A stretch of DNA of 30,073 nt from IMG/VR virus record IMGVR_UViG_3300027734_000232, positions 1 to 30,073 of that record; one strand, written 5' to 3'. Below the pieces are notes generated by a model that made no database searches, was not told where the DNA came from, and worked only from the letters and a program-made list of their open reading frames with translations. A program made the translations under genes and the position numbers. The DNA comes from a virus. Below are positions 1 through 5,849 of the stretch, in pieces (position 1 is the stretch's first letter; every line of letters begins with the position of its first letter).

Positions 1-2
1 TA

Positions 3-1205
3 TCGCGTCGGGCGTTCGACGCGACCTATCGCGGGATCATGTGCCATTCGCTGCACAACAATGGCGGGAAGGCGCGGATCATCAACCCGTCGCTCTGGTT
101 CGACGAGAACCGTACGGCCGCTGGCGGCCATATCCTCGCGGGCTTAACCTATGCGGCCGGTGAGTCGGTCTTAGCCGTACGGGATAACCTACCCTATGCG
201 AACCGTTGGGTTGACGCGCGGCCGACGCCTATAGCGGGGCCTATACAGGCGTGGATTGATCATTGCCGCAAGCTAGTTCCGGTACAGTCGGAACTCGACC
301 ATATATGGGACGTTATGGCTTATAAAGTCCAGAACCCGCGCGTCAAGATTAATCATGCAATCCTTCATGCGTCGGATGAGGGGTCGGGTAAGGATACGAT
401 GTATGACCCGTTTATATGGGCCGTGTGTGGCGATAACAAGCACAATCTAGGGTTGGTCGACAATGAGTCGCTGACGTCGCAATGGGGCTATCAACTAGAG
501 TCTGAGATTCTAGTGATCAACGAGCTAAAAGAGGCGCTTGCGGCCGATAGGCGCGTGCTAGCCAATAAACTCAAACCTATCATCGCGGCCCCGCCTGAGG
601 TGCTGGCCGTGAATCGAAAGGGACTTCACCCCTATATGATGGCAAACCGTGGTTTCGTGTTGGCGTTCTCGAATGACCTATTGCCTATATCGATCAGCGC
701 GCAAGATCGCCGTTGGTTCTGTATCTGGTCCCATGTGGGCCGCATGAGTGACGCGGACGGGGCCGCAATCTGGCAATGGCTTAGAACGGGCGGCCGCGCG
801 GCCGTGGCCGCTTGGTTGCACGCGCGCGACGTGTCGCGCTTCAATCCGGGCGCGGCCCCGCCTATGACTGAATTTAAGCAAACTATGACTGAGAATTCGT
901 TATCGGGCGCTGAGAGTTATATCCTTGAATTGATGCGCGCCCGCAAGGGTGTGTTCACGCGCGGCGTGATCGCGGCCCCGCTACAGGCCGTGCTAGACGA
1001 TCTAGCGCGATCGGCCCCGGCCGGGTTGAAACTGTACCAGCAAGCGTTATTGCAAGCGATTAAAGAGGCCGGATGGATCGACTGCGGGCGCGTCGCTGCG
1101 CGCGGTTTAGAGTCTAAGCGCCACGTATATTGCGCGCCCGATCTAGCCGCCGTGGGCGCGTCCACGCTGCGTCGGATGGTAGAGCCGGACTATCAGCCCA
1201 CGTAA
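3..1205 (+). CDS. Primase-helicase, DUF5906/SF3-like, 5' end cut by window edge
   Basis: The frame is open to the left edge (first full codon at base 3), so the protein continues upstream; the first internal Met is at base 39. Numbering from that Met, a degenerate Walker A (DEGSGKDT, residues 113-120) is followed by a hydrophobic strand ending in acidic residues (ILVINELKE, 157-165, Walker B position), a sensor-like FVLAFSND (206-213) and an arginine-finger-like QDRRW (222-226). This order fits the DUF5906 / SF3-type helicase half of phage primase-helicases that unwind DNA at the fork. A primase or polymerase half would lie upstream and is not seen. The C-terminal 100 residues may be a winged-helix region, which is inference. 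The gene is convergent with the leftward operon. Its DNA is rich in CGCG and GGCC strings and uses CTA leucine codons often. Confidence 0.75.
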   Translation, partial: SRRAFDATYRGIMCHSLHNNGGKARIINPSLWFDENRTAAGGHILAGLTYAAGESVLAVRDNLPYANRWVDARPTPIAGPIQAWIDHCRKLVPVQSELDHIWDVMAYKVQNPRVKINHAILHASDEGSGKDTMYDPFIWAVCGDNKHNLGLVDNESLTSQWGYQLESEILVINELKEALAADRRVLANKLKPIIAAPPEVLAVNRKGLHPYMMANRGFVLAFSNDLLPISISAQDRRWFCIWSHVGRMSDADGAAIWQWLRTGGRAAVAAWLHARDVSRFNPGAAPPMTEFKQTMTENSLSGAESYILELMRARKGVFTRGVIAAPLQAVLDDLARSAPAGLKLYQQALLQAIKEAGWIDCGRVAARGLESKRHVYCAPDLAAVGASTLRRMVEPDYQPT

Positions 1206-1228
1206 AAAACCCGCCTTTCGGCGGGTTA
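1203..1228 (-). terminator. Rho-independent terminator of the leftward operon, possibly bidirectional
   Basis: The arms AACCCGCC (1208-1215) and GGCGGGTT (1220-1227) form a perfect 8-bp stem. Read on the minus strand the loop is GAAA and the hairpin runs into a U tract, the classic intrinsic-terminator layout. On the plus strand the hairpin follows the helicase stop but lacks a good U tract after it. It therefore mainly ends the leftward operon and may also slow rightward transcription. Confidence 0.85.
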
Positions 1229-1285
1229 TAGATCTAGGATAATCACTAGGATGGCGGCCAAAACGGCCGCTATCACTAACGACAC
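1226..1285 (-). CDS. Possible 19-residue hydrophobic peptide
   Basis: A GTG-started frame encodes MSLVIAAVLAAILVIILDL, almost entirely hydrophobic and long enough for one membrane span. It overlaps the end of the 32-residue gene by 10 bases, and its stop codon lies in the terminator stem. No clear Shine-Dalgarno is visible, so its translation would depend on coupling. The hydrophobic composition could be chance in GC-rich sequence; this is a weak call. Confidence 0.22.
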   Translation of the reverse strand: MSLVIAAVLAAILVIILDL

Positions 1286-1374
1286 AGCGCCGCGATAATC
1301 GCGTCGGATAGGATGACGCTACACACGATAACCCATCCGATCAGCGCGGCCGTAGCGTAGGTTTCGAGTTTCAT
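1276..1374 (-). CDS. Small single-span membrane protein (32 aa)
   Basis: The start codon overlaps the stop of the preceding 91-residue gene as ATGA, the same coupling used elsewhere in this operon, which supports a real gene. The product starts MKLETYATAAL and has one hydrophobic stretch of about 20 residues (roughly 8-30) ending in CR, so a small inner-membrane peptide is likely. It is the last well-supported gene of the leftward operon before the terminator. The family is not recognised. Host-takeover or superinfection-exclusion peptides are often of this size and shape, but nothing here shows that function. Confidence 0.5.
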   Translation of the reverse strand: MKLETYATAALIGWVIVCSVILSDAIIAALCR

Positions 1375-1646
1375 TGGTCGGCCTCCGCGTAGGCTGATTC
1401 AATGCGCGCGCCCGTATGATCACAATACAGGTCCGCGTCTTCCCAGTTAATATCGCATCCGATGACGCGCCAGCCGCCCGTGTTGTCATCCGTGCGGATG
1501 GCGCGTCGAATTAGTCGGCGCTCGTTTTCGGCCGCAGCGTAAGATAGGGCCGCGCCATCGGCCGTTATAAAGTAACGCGGATACCCGCCCGGCCATGCAT
1601 AGGGTTCTGCTAGATCGCGGGCAAATTGATCGGCTGAATATTTCAT
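1371..1646 (-). CDS. Conserved-type phage hypothetical protein (91 aa)
   Basis: The start is preceded by AAAGG, which lies within the last codons of the upstream gene 2 bases away, so the two are probably co-translated. The 91-residue product is soluble, with aromatic residues near the N terminus (Y16, W18, Y22, Y25) and a C-terminal segment WRVIGCDINW followed by YCDHTGARIESAY. The single C-x-x-H pair near the end is too little to call a zinc site. I recognise the style of this sequence from phage early regions but cannot name a function. Its stop overlaps the start of the 32-residue gene. Confidence 0.75.
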   Translation of the reverse strand: MKYSADQFARDLAEPYAWPGGYPRYFITADGAALSYAAAENERRLIRRAIRTDDNTGGWRVIGCDINWEDADLYCDHTGARIESAYAEADQ

Positions 1647-1648
1647 GA

Positions 1649-2323
1649 TTAACCTTTAACGAGTGGAATAACCCGACGCGCGATAGCATCGGCCGTTTTG
1701 GCGCGCGTGCCGTGCGCGAGAAACCCGACGATAACCTTGCGATTAGCGCGGGCGCACAATCCGCACGTGTAGCACGTAACGTCATCCTTAGTCTGAGCCG
1801 GACACACGACGATAGCGCGGCCCGCCGGGGTGGTGGTTCGCTCCGGGGTCCCTAAAGGGACAACGACGGCAACGGGTAAACCCGTCTCCGCAAGCTTGTC
1901 AGCGTGGCCCGCGTCGTCGGCCGATAGGTTCACGGTAAACCCGCGCTTGGTCGCGTAGCGCGCGAATTTGATCGCGCGGTCCGAATGCTTATGCGTGTAG
2001 GTAAACCCGCGACGCCCGCGATTCGCTTCGATTAGCTGCGCAAACGCGGGGCCGTCAATATCCTCACCCACACCCGGTAAATCGCCCGCGACGTTAAACC
2101 GCCACAGCGTCGCGGGTTTTAACGCGCGAATTTTGGCCGCGACCGTGGCGATATCCTTGCCGCGCGTCGGGACTTTGTCCCAATTTAGGCGAGTGTGGAA
2201 ACCCGCATCCGCGTAACAAGCTTTCATCTGCCCGCAACTAGCGGGGCAAGTATCGCGCGCGGAGTAAGTAATCGGGATCGGCCCGGTTTTTGTGTTGCTT
2301 GATTTTGCGACGAAGTGGATCAT
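1649..2323 (-). CDS. Cysteine-cluster phage protein, DUF7227 / Gp88-like
   Basis: The protein has 224 residues and two cysteine clusters: C26-x3-C30-x5-C36 in CPASCGQMKACYA, and C174-x9-C184-x2-C187-x2-C190 in the C-terminal third. Between them are alternating strand-like and helix-like segments (LWRFNVAGD, GFTYTHK, FTVNLSAD, VAVVVP, AIVVCPA) that read like a partial alpha/beta barrel. The N terminus, with TKTGPIPITYSARDTCP, matches my memory of the phage DUF7227 / gene-product-88 family of unknown function. Metal or Fe-S binding by the cysteines is inference. The start has GGAG eight bases upstream and overlaps the stop of the previous gene as ATGA. A link to radical-SAM-like phage proteins is possible but the CX3CX2C signature is absent. 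Confidence 0.8.
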   Translation of the reverse strand: MIHFVAKSSNTKTGPIPITYSARDTCPASCGQMKACYADAGFHTRLNWDKVPTRGKDIATVAAKIRALKPATLWRFNVAGDLPGVGEDIDGPAFAQLIEANRGRRGFTYTHKHSDRAIKFARYATKRGFTVNLSADDAGHADKLAETGLPVAVVVPLGTPERTTTPAGRAIVVCPAQTKDDVTCYTCGLCARANRKVIVGFLAHGTRAKTADAIARRVIPLVKG

Positions 2324-2634
2324 TTTGCGGCTCCGGCAAGCGTAGCGTTGAATTTATCGGATCCGATACGTTCGATCAACGCGTCAACTTGCGCTTGTGC
2401 GGCCGCGCGCGCTTCTTTAAGCGTGAACCCTTTAGACGATACGACCGCACCTTTGTATTGACCGCGCACGTGCGCCACGCAAGCGCCCGATTCAGGGTGC
2501 GTTACCTTCCATGCGCCAAATCCGTCCTTGTGCAACGCAAGCTTGTGCGTTTCCGTGCCCGCGATCACGATCAACGCGTGCGCTTTGAACGTGGCGATCG
2601 GATCGCCGTTTTTCATTTTCGTCGTGACTTCCAT
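2320..2634 (-). CDS. Hypothetical early protein (104 aa)
   Basis: The start has a GAGGG Shine-Dalgarno (CGAGGGTAAACAATG). The product has a beta-rich first half (HALIVIAGTETHKLAL, AWKVTHPESGACVAHVRG) and a helical C-terminal half rich in Ala, Lys and Glu (KEARAAAQAQVDALIERIG). The two parts look like a small alpha/beta domain. The family is not recognised. The stop overlaps the start of the cysteine-cluster gene by ATGA, so the two are probably made together. Confidence 0.75.
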   Translation of the reverse strand: MEVTTKMKNGDPIATFKAHALIVIAGTETHKLALHKDGFGAWKVTHPESGACVAHVRGQYKGAVVSSKGFTLKEARAAAQAQVDALIERIGSDKFNATLAGAAK

Positions 2635-2679
2635 TGTTTACCCTCGTTTAGTTTAGTGTGATCGGACAAAATGCCCGCC

Positions 2680-2700
2680 AATGCGCCCGTCGGGCGCATT
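2680..2700. other. Intergenic hairpin in the leftward operon
   Basis: AATGCGCCC (2680-2688) pairs with GGGCGCATT (2692-2700) around a three-base loop, a perfect 9-bp stem. It sits between the 48- and 104-residue genes. Neither strand has a good U tract right after the stem, so a full terminator is unlikely. An attenuator, RNA-processing or mRNA-stability element is more plausible. Confidence 0.5.
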
Positions 2701-2710
2701 AGCTGAAATT

Positions 2711-2857
2711 TTAAAGGTAGCCGACGAGGATGCCTTCCTCGTCGCGCACGGCGATTACGTAGTACTCGCCGCGTTGTTCGATCGTGTACGTCCAATCGTC
2801 GTTTTCGTTGTTAAACGCGGCCGTTTCGATCGCGCGTTGCTCTGTCATGTAAAGCAT
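2711..2857 (-). CDS. Small acidic hypothetical protein (48 aa)
   Basis: The gene has a strong Shine-Dalgarno (GGAGAACCGAAAATG) and reads MLYMTEQRAIETAAF to a TAA stop. The product is acidic, with a C-terminal half of likely beta strands (WTYTIEQRGEYYVIAV, then GILVGYL) and an NNENDDW turn. A second Met at position 4 is a possible alternative start but lacks its own ribosome site. Small proteins of this style are frequent in phage early operons. No function can be assigned. Confidence 0.7.
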   Translation of the reverse strand: MLYMTEQRAIETAAFNNENDDWTYTIEQRGEYYVIAVRDEEGILVGYL

Positions 2858-2869
2858 TTTCGGTTCTCC

Positions 2870-3142
2870 TTATTTTGCGTTGATCAGCTCGCGAAGCTCG
2901 CGAATCGTTTCGGCGTGCTCTTCTTGAGGTTGCGTGTACCAGTTGCTGTCATAGGATTCCATCACCCACCGATGACTGAGGATTGACTCGGTAAATTCTG
3001 CGTCGCACAAAACCGGGATAACGCCGTCGATGTTGCGGTCAACGTCGACGAACACGGTTTGGCCGTTAGCCAAAACGCGCGCGGCAATTCGCTGACCTTT
3101 GGGGCCGTATTCGCGCTGTGTGTTGAATCTGATCGTTTTCAT
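2870..3142 (-). CDS. Hypothetical early protein (90 aa), first gene of leftward operon
   Basis: I chose the Met at 3142 rather than an upstream start at 3181, because AGGA lies nine bases before it and the extra 13 residues look untranslated. The product begins MKTIRFNTQREYGPKGQRI and is basic at the start, with probable beta strands (ARVLANGQTVFVDVD) and a charged C-terminal helix (EEHAETIRELRELI). The family is not named. As the promoter-proximal gene of the operon it is likely expressed early. Upstream lies the repeat-rich control region, so its promoter is probably between 3180 and 3250. Confidence 0.75.
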   Translation of the reverse strand: MKTIRFNTQREYGPKGQRIAARVLANGQTVFVDVDRNIDGVIPVLCDAEFTESILSHRWVMESYDSNWYTQPQEEHAETIRELRELINAK

Positions 3143-3188
3143 TTGTGCGTGTCCTGTAGTTGAGTTAAGTAGCGAGAGCACACATCTT

Positions 3189-3198
3189 TACACGTGTA
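3189..3198. promoter_or_regulatory. TACACGTGTA palindrome upstream of leftward operon
   Basis: A perfect 10-bp palindrome lies 47 bases before the start of the first leftward gene. A TTGACG (minus strand, 3207-3202) lies just upstream of it, and a second TTGACG lies at 3246-3241. No convincing -10 hexamer was found at the usual distance. A repressor site over a leftward promoter is a reasonable inference. Confidence 0.4.
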
Positions 3199-3249
3199 CA
3201 GCGTCAAAAAATGGCAGTTGCAACTTGCGGTTGTAAAAATCGTCAAAAC

Positions 3250-3291
3250 CTAGGGAAACCCCTAGTGCGCAGCGTTGCGCATTGGCAACGC
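3250..3291. repeat. Two adjacent inverted repeats
   Basis: CTAGGG (3250-3255) and CCCTAG (3260-3265) form a 6-bp stem with a four-base spacer. GCGTTGC (3272-3278) and GCAACGC (3285-3291) form a 7-bp stem with a six-base spacer. Neither is followed by a U tract, so terminators are unlikely. They may be protein-binding sites or origin stem-loops. Confidence 0.5.
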
Positions 3292-3292
3292 G

Positions 3293-3353
3293 CAAAGTGT
3301 GGACACTTTGTGAGCGTTTTGTGAGCGTTTTTTGGCGTGCGAGTGTCTACACT
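3293..3353. promoter_or_regulatory. Pair of AGTGT-NN-ACACT operator-like palindromes
   Basis: CAAAGTGTGGACACTTTG (3293-3310) has perfect 8-bp arms around GG. Its core AGTGTGGACACT (3296-3307) recurs as AGTGTCTACACT (3342-3353), so the arms are conserved and the central two bases vary. The two copies start 46 bases apart. Conserved arms with a free centre are typical of a dimeric repressor site. No repressor gene is in the window. Confidence 0.6.
3310..3331 (+). repeat. Perfect tandem 11-bp repeat
   Basis: GTGAGCGTTTT occurs twice head to tail (3310-3320 and 3321-3331), with a period close to one helical turn. It abuts one palindrome and precedes the other. Iteron-like binding of one protein on the same DNA face is a reasonable inference. 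Confidence 0.7.
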
Positions 3354-3409
3354 TTTGCGAGGATTGGCGCGGGTTTGTGGGGTGTACCCGTATGTTAGCT
3401 ATATCACTT

Positions 3410-3437
3410 TTGAAAAAAGTTGAATTTTATATATATA
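3410..3437 (+). promoter_or_regulatory. Candidate sigma70 promoter, rightward
   Basis: TTGAAA (3410-3415) is separated by 16 bases from TATATA (3432-3437) within an A/T-rich stretch. It would transcribe rightward through the GGGTACAC boxes into the terminase genes, leaving a leader of about 350 bases. The run of alternating TA could instead be a DNA-unwinding element. Confidence 0.4.
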
Positions 3438-3563
3438 GGGGATTTTGCTGGACGACGGCCGTGGAATCCGCGCGCGTTTTCCCAGCGCAATTTTTTACCT
3501 GGTCAAAAACCGCTCACAAGTGGGTACACGCTCACACACTAAAAAATAGTACGGTTTCGTAGC

Positions 3564-3707
3564 ATGGCAAACAGGCGGGTACACGTACACGGCTAACCGA
3601 TTTTTTAGAATGGCAAACAGGCGGGTACACCGGGTACACGTCCGCCCGCCTGCGCATGGCATGGGGCCGCACCGGCCGTTGTGCCCATGGCAAACAGGCG
3701 GGTACAC
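3564..3707 (+). repeat. Three copies of a 21-bp repeat with GGGTACAC boxes
   Basis: Identical 21-bp units lie at 3564-3584, 3610-3630 and 3687-3707. Each starts ATGGCAAACAGGC and ends in GGGTACAC. Further GGGTACAC boxes lie at 3522-3529 and 3632-3639, and an inverted copy GTGTACCC at 3382-3389. Unit starts are 46 and 77 bases apart, so spacing is irregular and not CRISPR-like, and it does not preserve one reading frame. An iteron array or operator cluster is the likeliest reading. Confidence 0.75.
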
Positions 3708-3713
3708 GAAGGA

Positions 3714-3739
3714 GGCCGGGTAGGGCCGGCGGCCCGGCC
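3714..3739. repeat. GC-rich inverted repeat
   Basis: GGCCGGG (3714-3720) and CCCGGCC (3733-3739) can pair; an inner GGGCC/GGCCC pair (3723-3727, 3731-3735) is an alternative fold. It lies between the last 21-bp repeat and the A/T tract at about 3765-3785. GC-rich next to A/T-rich DNA is common at origins, but this remains inference. Confidence 0.4.
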
Positions 3740-3784
3740 GGTCACGGTAACGCACCCCCCGCAAACATTTTTTAAAATTTTTTT

Positions 3785-3793
3785 TGTTACACT
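3785..3793 (+). promoter_or_regulatory. Extended -10 element before the small terminase gene
   Basis: TGTTACACT matches an extended -10 (TG-N-TACACT). A start seven bases downstream would be about base 3800, the A of the terminase ATG, giving a leaderless mRNA. This agrees with the lack of a Shine-Dalgarno there. No good -35 is visible, as is usual for extended -10 promoters. Confidence 0.35.
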
Positions 3794-3799
3794 TCAGCC

Positions 3800-4261
3800 A
3801 TGTTCAAATCTTTGCCACTAACTGTCAGAAATGTTCAGGCGACCGAGGCGCGTCTTCAGTCCATCTACGACGCGGCGAAGTTAGGTCTGAAAGGTGACTC
3901 GCTGGCGCTGGCGGCTGGTATGCTGCCCGCTGAATATCGGCAACTGTGTCAGCTAGATCCGTTAGCGGAAATGGCTGAACAAAAAGGCCGCGCGGATAAC
4001 GAGCGTGAAATCTCGCAGGTTCTCAACAACGCGGCGTTAGGTGGCGACGCCAAAGCCGCGTTAGAGATCCTGCGTCACCGTCACGAGTGGACGGCCAAGC
4101 AAGAAGTTAGTGTTGATGTGTATCAACGGATCAGCATCACACAGGCGCTAGAAGCCGCGCAAACCAGAGTGCTAGAGAATGCAAAAAACGATCTATACAT
4201 CAGCCGAAGAGCAGACGTTGATGACGCGGTTGTGGTCACCCGCAATAGCGAACGATCCTGA
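3800..4261 (+). CDS. terS: Terminase small subunit (153 aa)
   Basis: The 153-residue length is close to P22 gp3, and the gene lies directly before the large subunit. The N-terminal region (about 15-55: TEARLQSIYDAAKLGL, then LALAAGMLPAEYRQL) reads as the helix-turn-helix DNA-recognition domain, and the middle (60-110, with NNAALGGDAKAALEILRHRHEW) as the helical oligomerisation part. It would bind the pac site and hand DNA to the ATPase. No ribosome site precedes the ATG; TTACACTTCAGCC is immediately upstream, so the mRNA may be leaderless. The 3' end overlaps the large-subunit gene in another frame. The assignment rests on context and helix pattern more than on a signature motif. Confidence 0.75.
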   Translation: MFKSLPLTVRNVQATEARLQSIYDAAKLGLKGDSLALAAGMLPAEYRQLCQLDPLAEMAEQKGRADNEREISQVLNNAALGGDAKAALEILRHRHEWTAKQEVSVDVYQRISITQALEAAQTRVLENAKNDLYISRRADVDDAVVVTRNSERS

Positions 4262-5702
4262 AGCGTTTGTACTGTTCGCGTTTCCTTGGGGTCAACCCAA
4301 CACACCGTTAGCTAAGTTTAGCGGGCCGCGCAAATGGCAACGCGAGATACTGCGTGACATTACCAAGCACATCAAAGTCAACGAAGGTAAGGTCAACATG
4401 GACACGCTACGCGAAGCGGTGTCCAGCGGACGGGGTATTGGTAAGTCTGCGCTAGTGAGTTGGCTGATCTTGTGGATGCTGTCCACGCGGATCGGCTCGA
4501 CGGTCATCGTCAGCGCCAACAGCGAAGCGCAGTTAAGGTCTGTCACTTGGGGTGAATTGACCAAGTGGCAAGCGATGATTATCAACTCCCATTGGTGGGA
4601 GATCAGCGCGACTAAGATCGTACCGGCGCAATGGCTGACCGAACTGGTCGAGCGCGACTTAAAGAAAGGGACGCGCTACTGGGCAGCAGAGGGCAAGCTG
4701 TGGAGTGAAGAGAACCCCGACGCCTACGCCGGGGTACATAACCACGACGGGATGATGTTGATCTTTGACGAGGCGTCAGGTATTGCAGACGCGATCTGGG
4801 CGGTGGGGGCTGGCTTTTTCACAGAAAACATTCTGGACCGCTACTGGTTTGCGTTTAGCAACCCACGACGCAACAGCGGGTACTTTTTTGAGACGTTTAA
4901 TAGTAAGCGTGACTTCTGGCAGACGCGCCAGATAGACGCGCGCACGGTTGAGGGGACGGACAAACAAGTCTACGAGCAGATCATCGCGGAGTACGGCGAG
5001 GATTCAATCCAGGCGCGCGTTGAGGTGTACGGTGACTTTCCAAGCGCGGGTGAGGATCAGTTCATCTCGCCAATGATTGTCGAGGACGCATTTAAGCGGC
5101 CTAAATACAAGGACGAAACCGCGCCTATAGTAATAGGGGTAGACCCAGCGCGTGGTGGACTGGACTCAACTGTAATTGTAGTTCGCCGGGGCCGGGACAT
5201 CGTAGCAATCAAACGGTACAAGGGCGAAGATACGATGTCAATTGTTGGTCGTGTCATTGACGCAATTGACGAATACAAACCAACGCTAACTGTAATAGAC
5301 GAAGGTGGTTTGGGCTACGGTATACTTGACAGGCTAACAGAGCAACGGTATAAGGTACGGGGGGTAAACTTTGGTTGGAAAGCCAAGAACCCTGTAATGT
5401 GGGGCAACAAGCGGGCTGAGATGTGGGGCGCGATGCGCGAGTGGCTGAGGACGGCCAGCATCCCACAAGACAAGATGCTCAAAGATGATCTGGTTGGGCC
5501 GATGAAGAAGCCCAACTCGGCGGGTACGATCTTTCTGGAAGGTAAGAAAGAGATGAAATCTAGAGGGTTGGCATCTCCCGACGCAGCCGACGCGTTGGCA
5601 GTGACGTTTGCCTATCCTGTAGCGCACCGTGAGTACACAGAAAAAGCGCGTACGATTGTTTCCAATAGGGCTACAATGTCTGGATCTTGGATGGGTGCAT
5701 AA
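4179..5702 (+). CDS. terL: Terminase large subunit, packaging ATPase-nuclease (507 aa)
   Basis: Walker A GRGIGKS (84-90) and Walker B LIFDEAS (194-200) mark the ATPase, and TVIVSANSEAQLR (108-120) is the strand-helix after it. The RNase H-like nuclease has its acidic residues in VIGVDPARGG (D322), TVIDEGGLG (D374) and SPDAADALA (D468/D471). This motor pumps DNA into the prohead through the portal and cuts the concatemer. The first Met gives an 83-base overlap with the small subunit. An alternative start, MTRLWSPAIAND at 4221, cuts the overlap to 41 bases and costs only 14 residues. All key residues are present. Confidence 0.95.
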   Translation: MQKTIYTSAEEQTLMTRLWSPAIANDPEAFVLFAFPWGQPNTPLAKFSGPRKWQREILRDITKHIKVNEGKVNMDTLREAVSSGRGIGKSALVSWLILWMLSTRIGSTVIVSANSEAQLRSVTWGELTKWQAMIINSHWWEISATKIVPAQWLTELVERDLKKGTRYWAAEGKLWSEENPDAYAGVHNHDGMMLIFDEASGIADAIWAVGAGFFTENILDRYWFAFSNPRRNSGYFFETFNSKRDFWQTRQIDARTVEGTDKQVYEQIIAEYGEDSIQARVEVYGDFPSAGEDQFISPMIVEDAFKRPKYKDETAPIVIGVDPARGGLDSTVIVVRRGRDIVAIKRYKGEDTMSIVGRVIDAIDEYKPTLTVIDEGGLGYGILDRLTEQRYKVRGVNFGWKAKNPVMWGNKRAEMWGAMREWLRTASIPQDKMLKDDLVGPMKKPNSAGTIFLEGKKEMKSRGLASPDAADALAVTFAYPVAHREYTEKARTIVSNRATMSGSWMGA

Positions 5703-5849
5703 ATGAAAAAGGGTCTTTACGCCAATATTCATGCTAAACAAGCACGTATTGCTGCTGGTTCTGGCGAGAAGATGAACAAGGTTGGTAGCAAAGCTGCGCC
5801 ATCTGCCAAAGACTTTAAAGAATCGGCAAAGACGGCTAAGAAAAAGTGA
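5703..5849 (+). CDS. Small lysine-rich protein between terminase and portal (48 aa)
   Basis: The ATG follows the terminase stop directly (TAAATG), and the stop overlaps the GTG of the portal gene (GTGA). The product has 12 lysines in 48 residues, starts MKKGLYANIHAKQARIAAG and ends KTAKKK. I recall small proteins of this kind between terL and portal in many podovirus-like phages, without a known role. Its high positive charge would suit binding DNA or an acidic portal surface, which is inference. No membrane segment is seen. Confidence 0.75.
   Translation: MKKGLYANIHAKQARIAAGSGEKMNKVGSKAAPSAKDFKESAKTAKKK

Larger units (their letters stand above)
3182..3799. promoter_or_regulatory. Divergent control region with operator-like repeats, possible origin
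   Basis: This is the only stretch longer than 300 bases without a supported gene. It separates the leftward early operon from the rightward terminase-portal genes. It holds a TACACGTGTA palindrome, two stem-loops, two AGTGT-NN-ACACT palindromes, an 11-bp tandem repeat, a sigma70-like promoter, six GGGTACAC boxes in both orientations, three copies of a 21-bp repeat, a GC-rich inverted repeat and an A/T tract just before the small terminase. Open frames here have no ribosome sites and lie across the repeats. The density of sites fits a regulatory switch, a replication origin or a packaging signal; the sequence alone does not choose between them. Confidence 0.7.

Noticed and set aside
2613-2795. 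Minus-strand 60-residue frame
   Set aside because: It overlaps the well-supported 48-residue gene, which has a strong ribosome site, and crosses the hairpin; its Arg-rich sequence looks like an out-of-frame reading.
3332-3562. Plus-strand 76-residue open frame in the control region
   Set aside because: It starts with TTG, has no Shine-Dalgarno and crosses the promoter and palindromes. Its sequence does not resemble a folded protein.
3564-3707. CRISPR array or short genes starting at each 21-bp repeat
   Set aside because: There are only three units with irregular gaps of about 25 and 56 bases, no spacer pattern, and the ATG in each copy leads to short frames without ribosome sites.
3495-3764. 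Minus-strand open frame with repeated YPPVCH strings
   Set aside because: The YPPVCH strings are the translation of the 21-bp repeats; the middle copy is out of frame and there is no ribosome site. It is a by-product of the repeat DNA.
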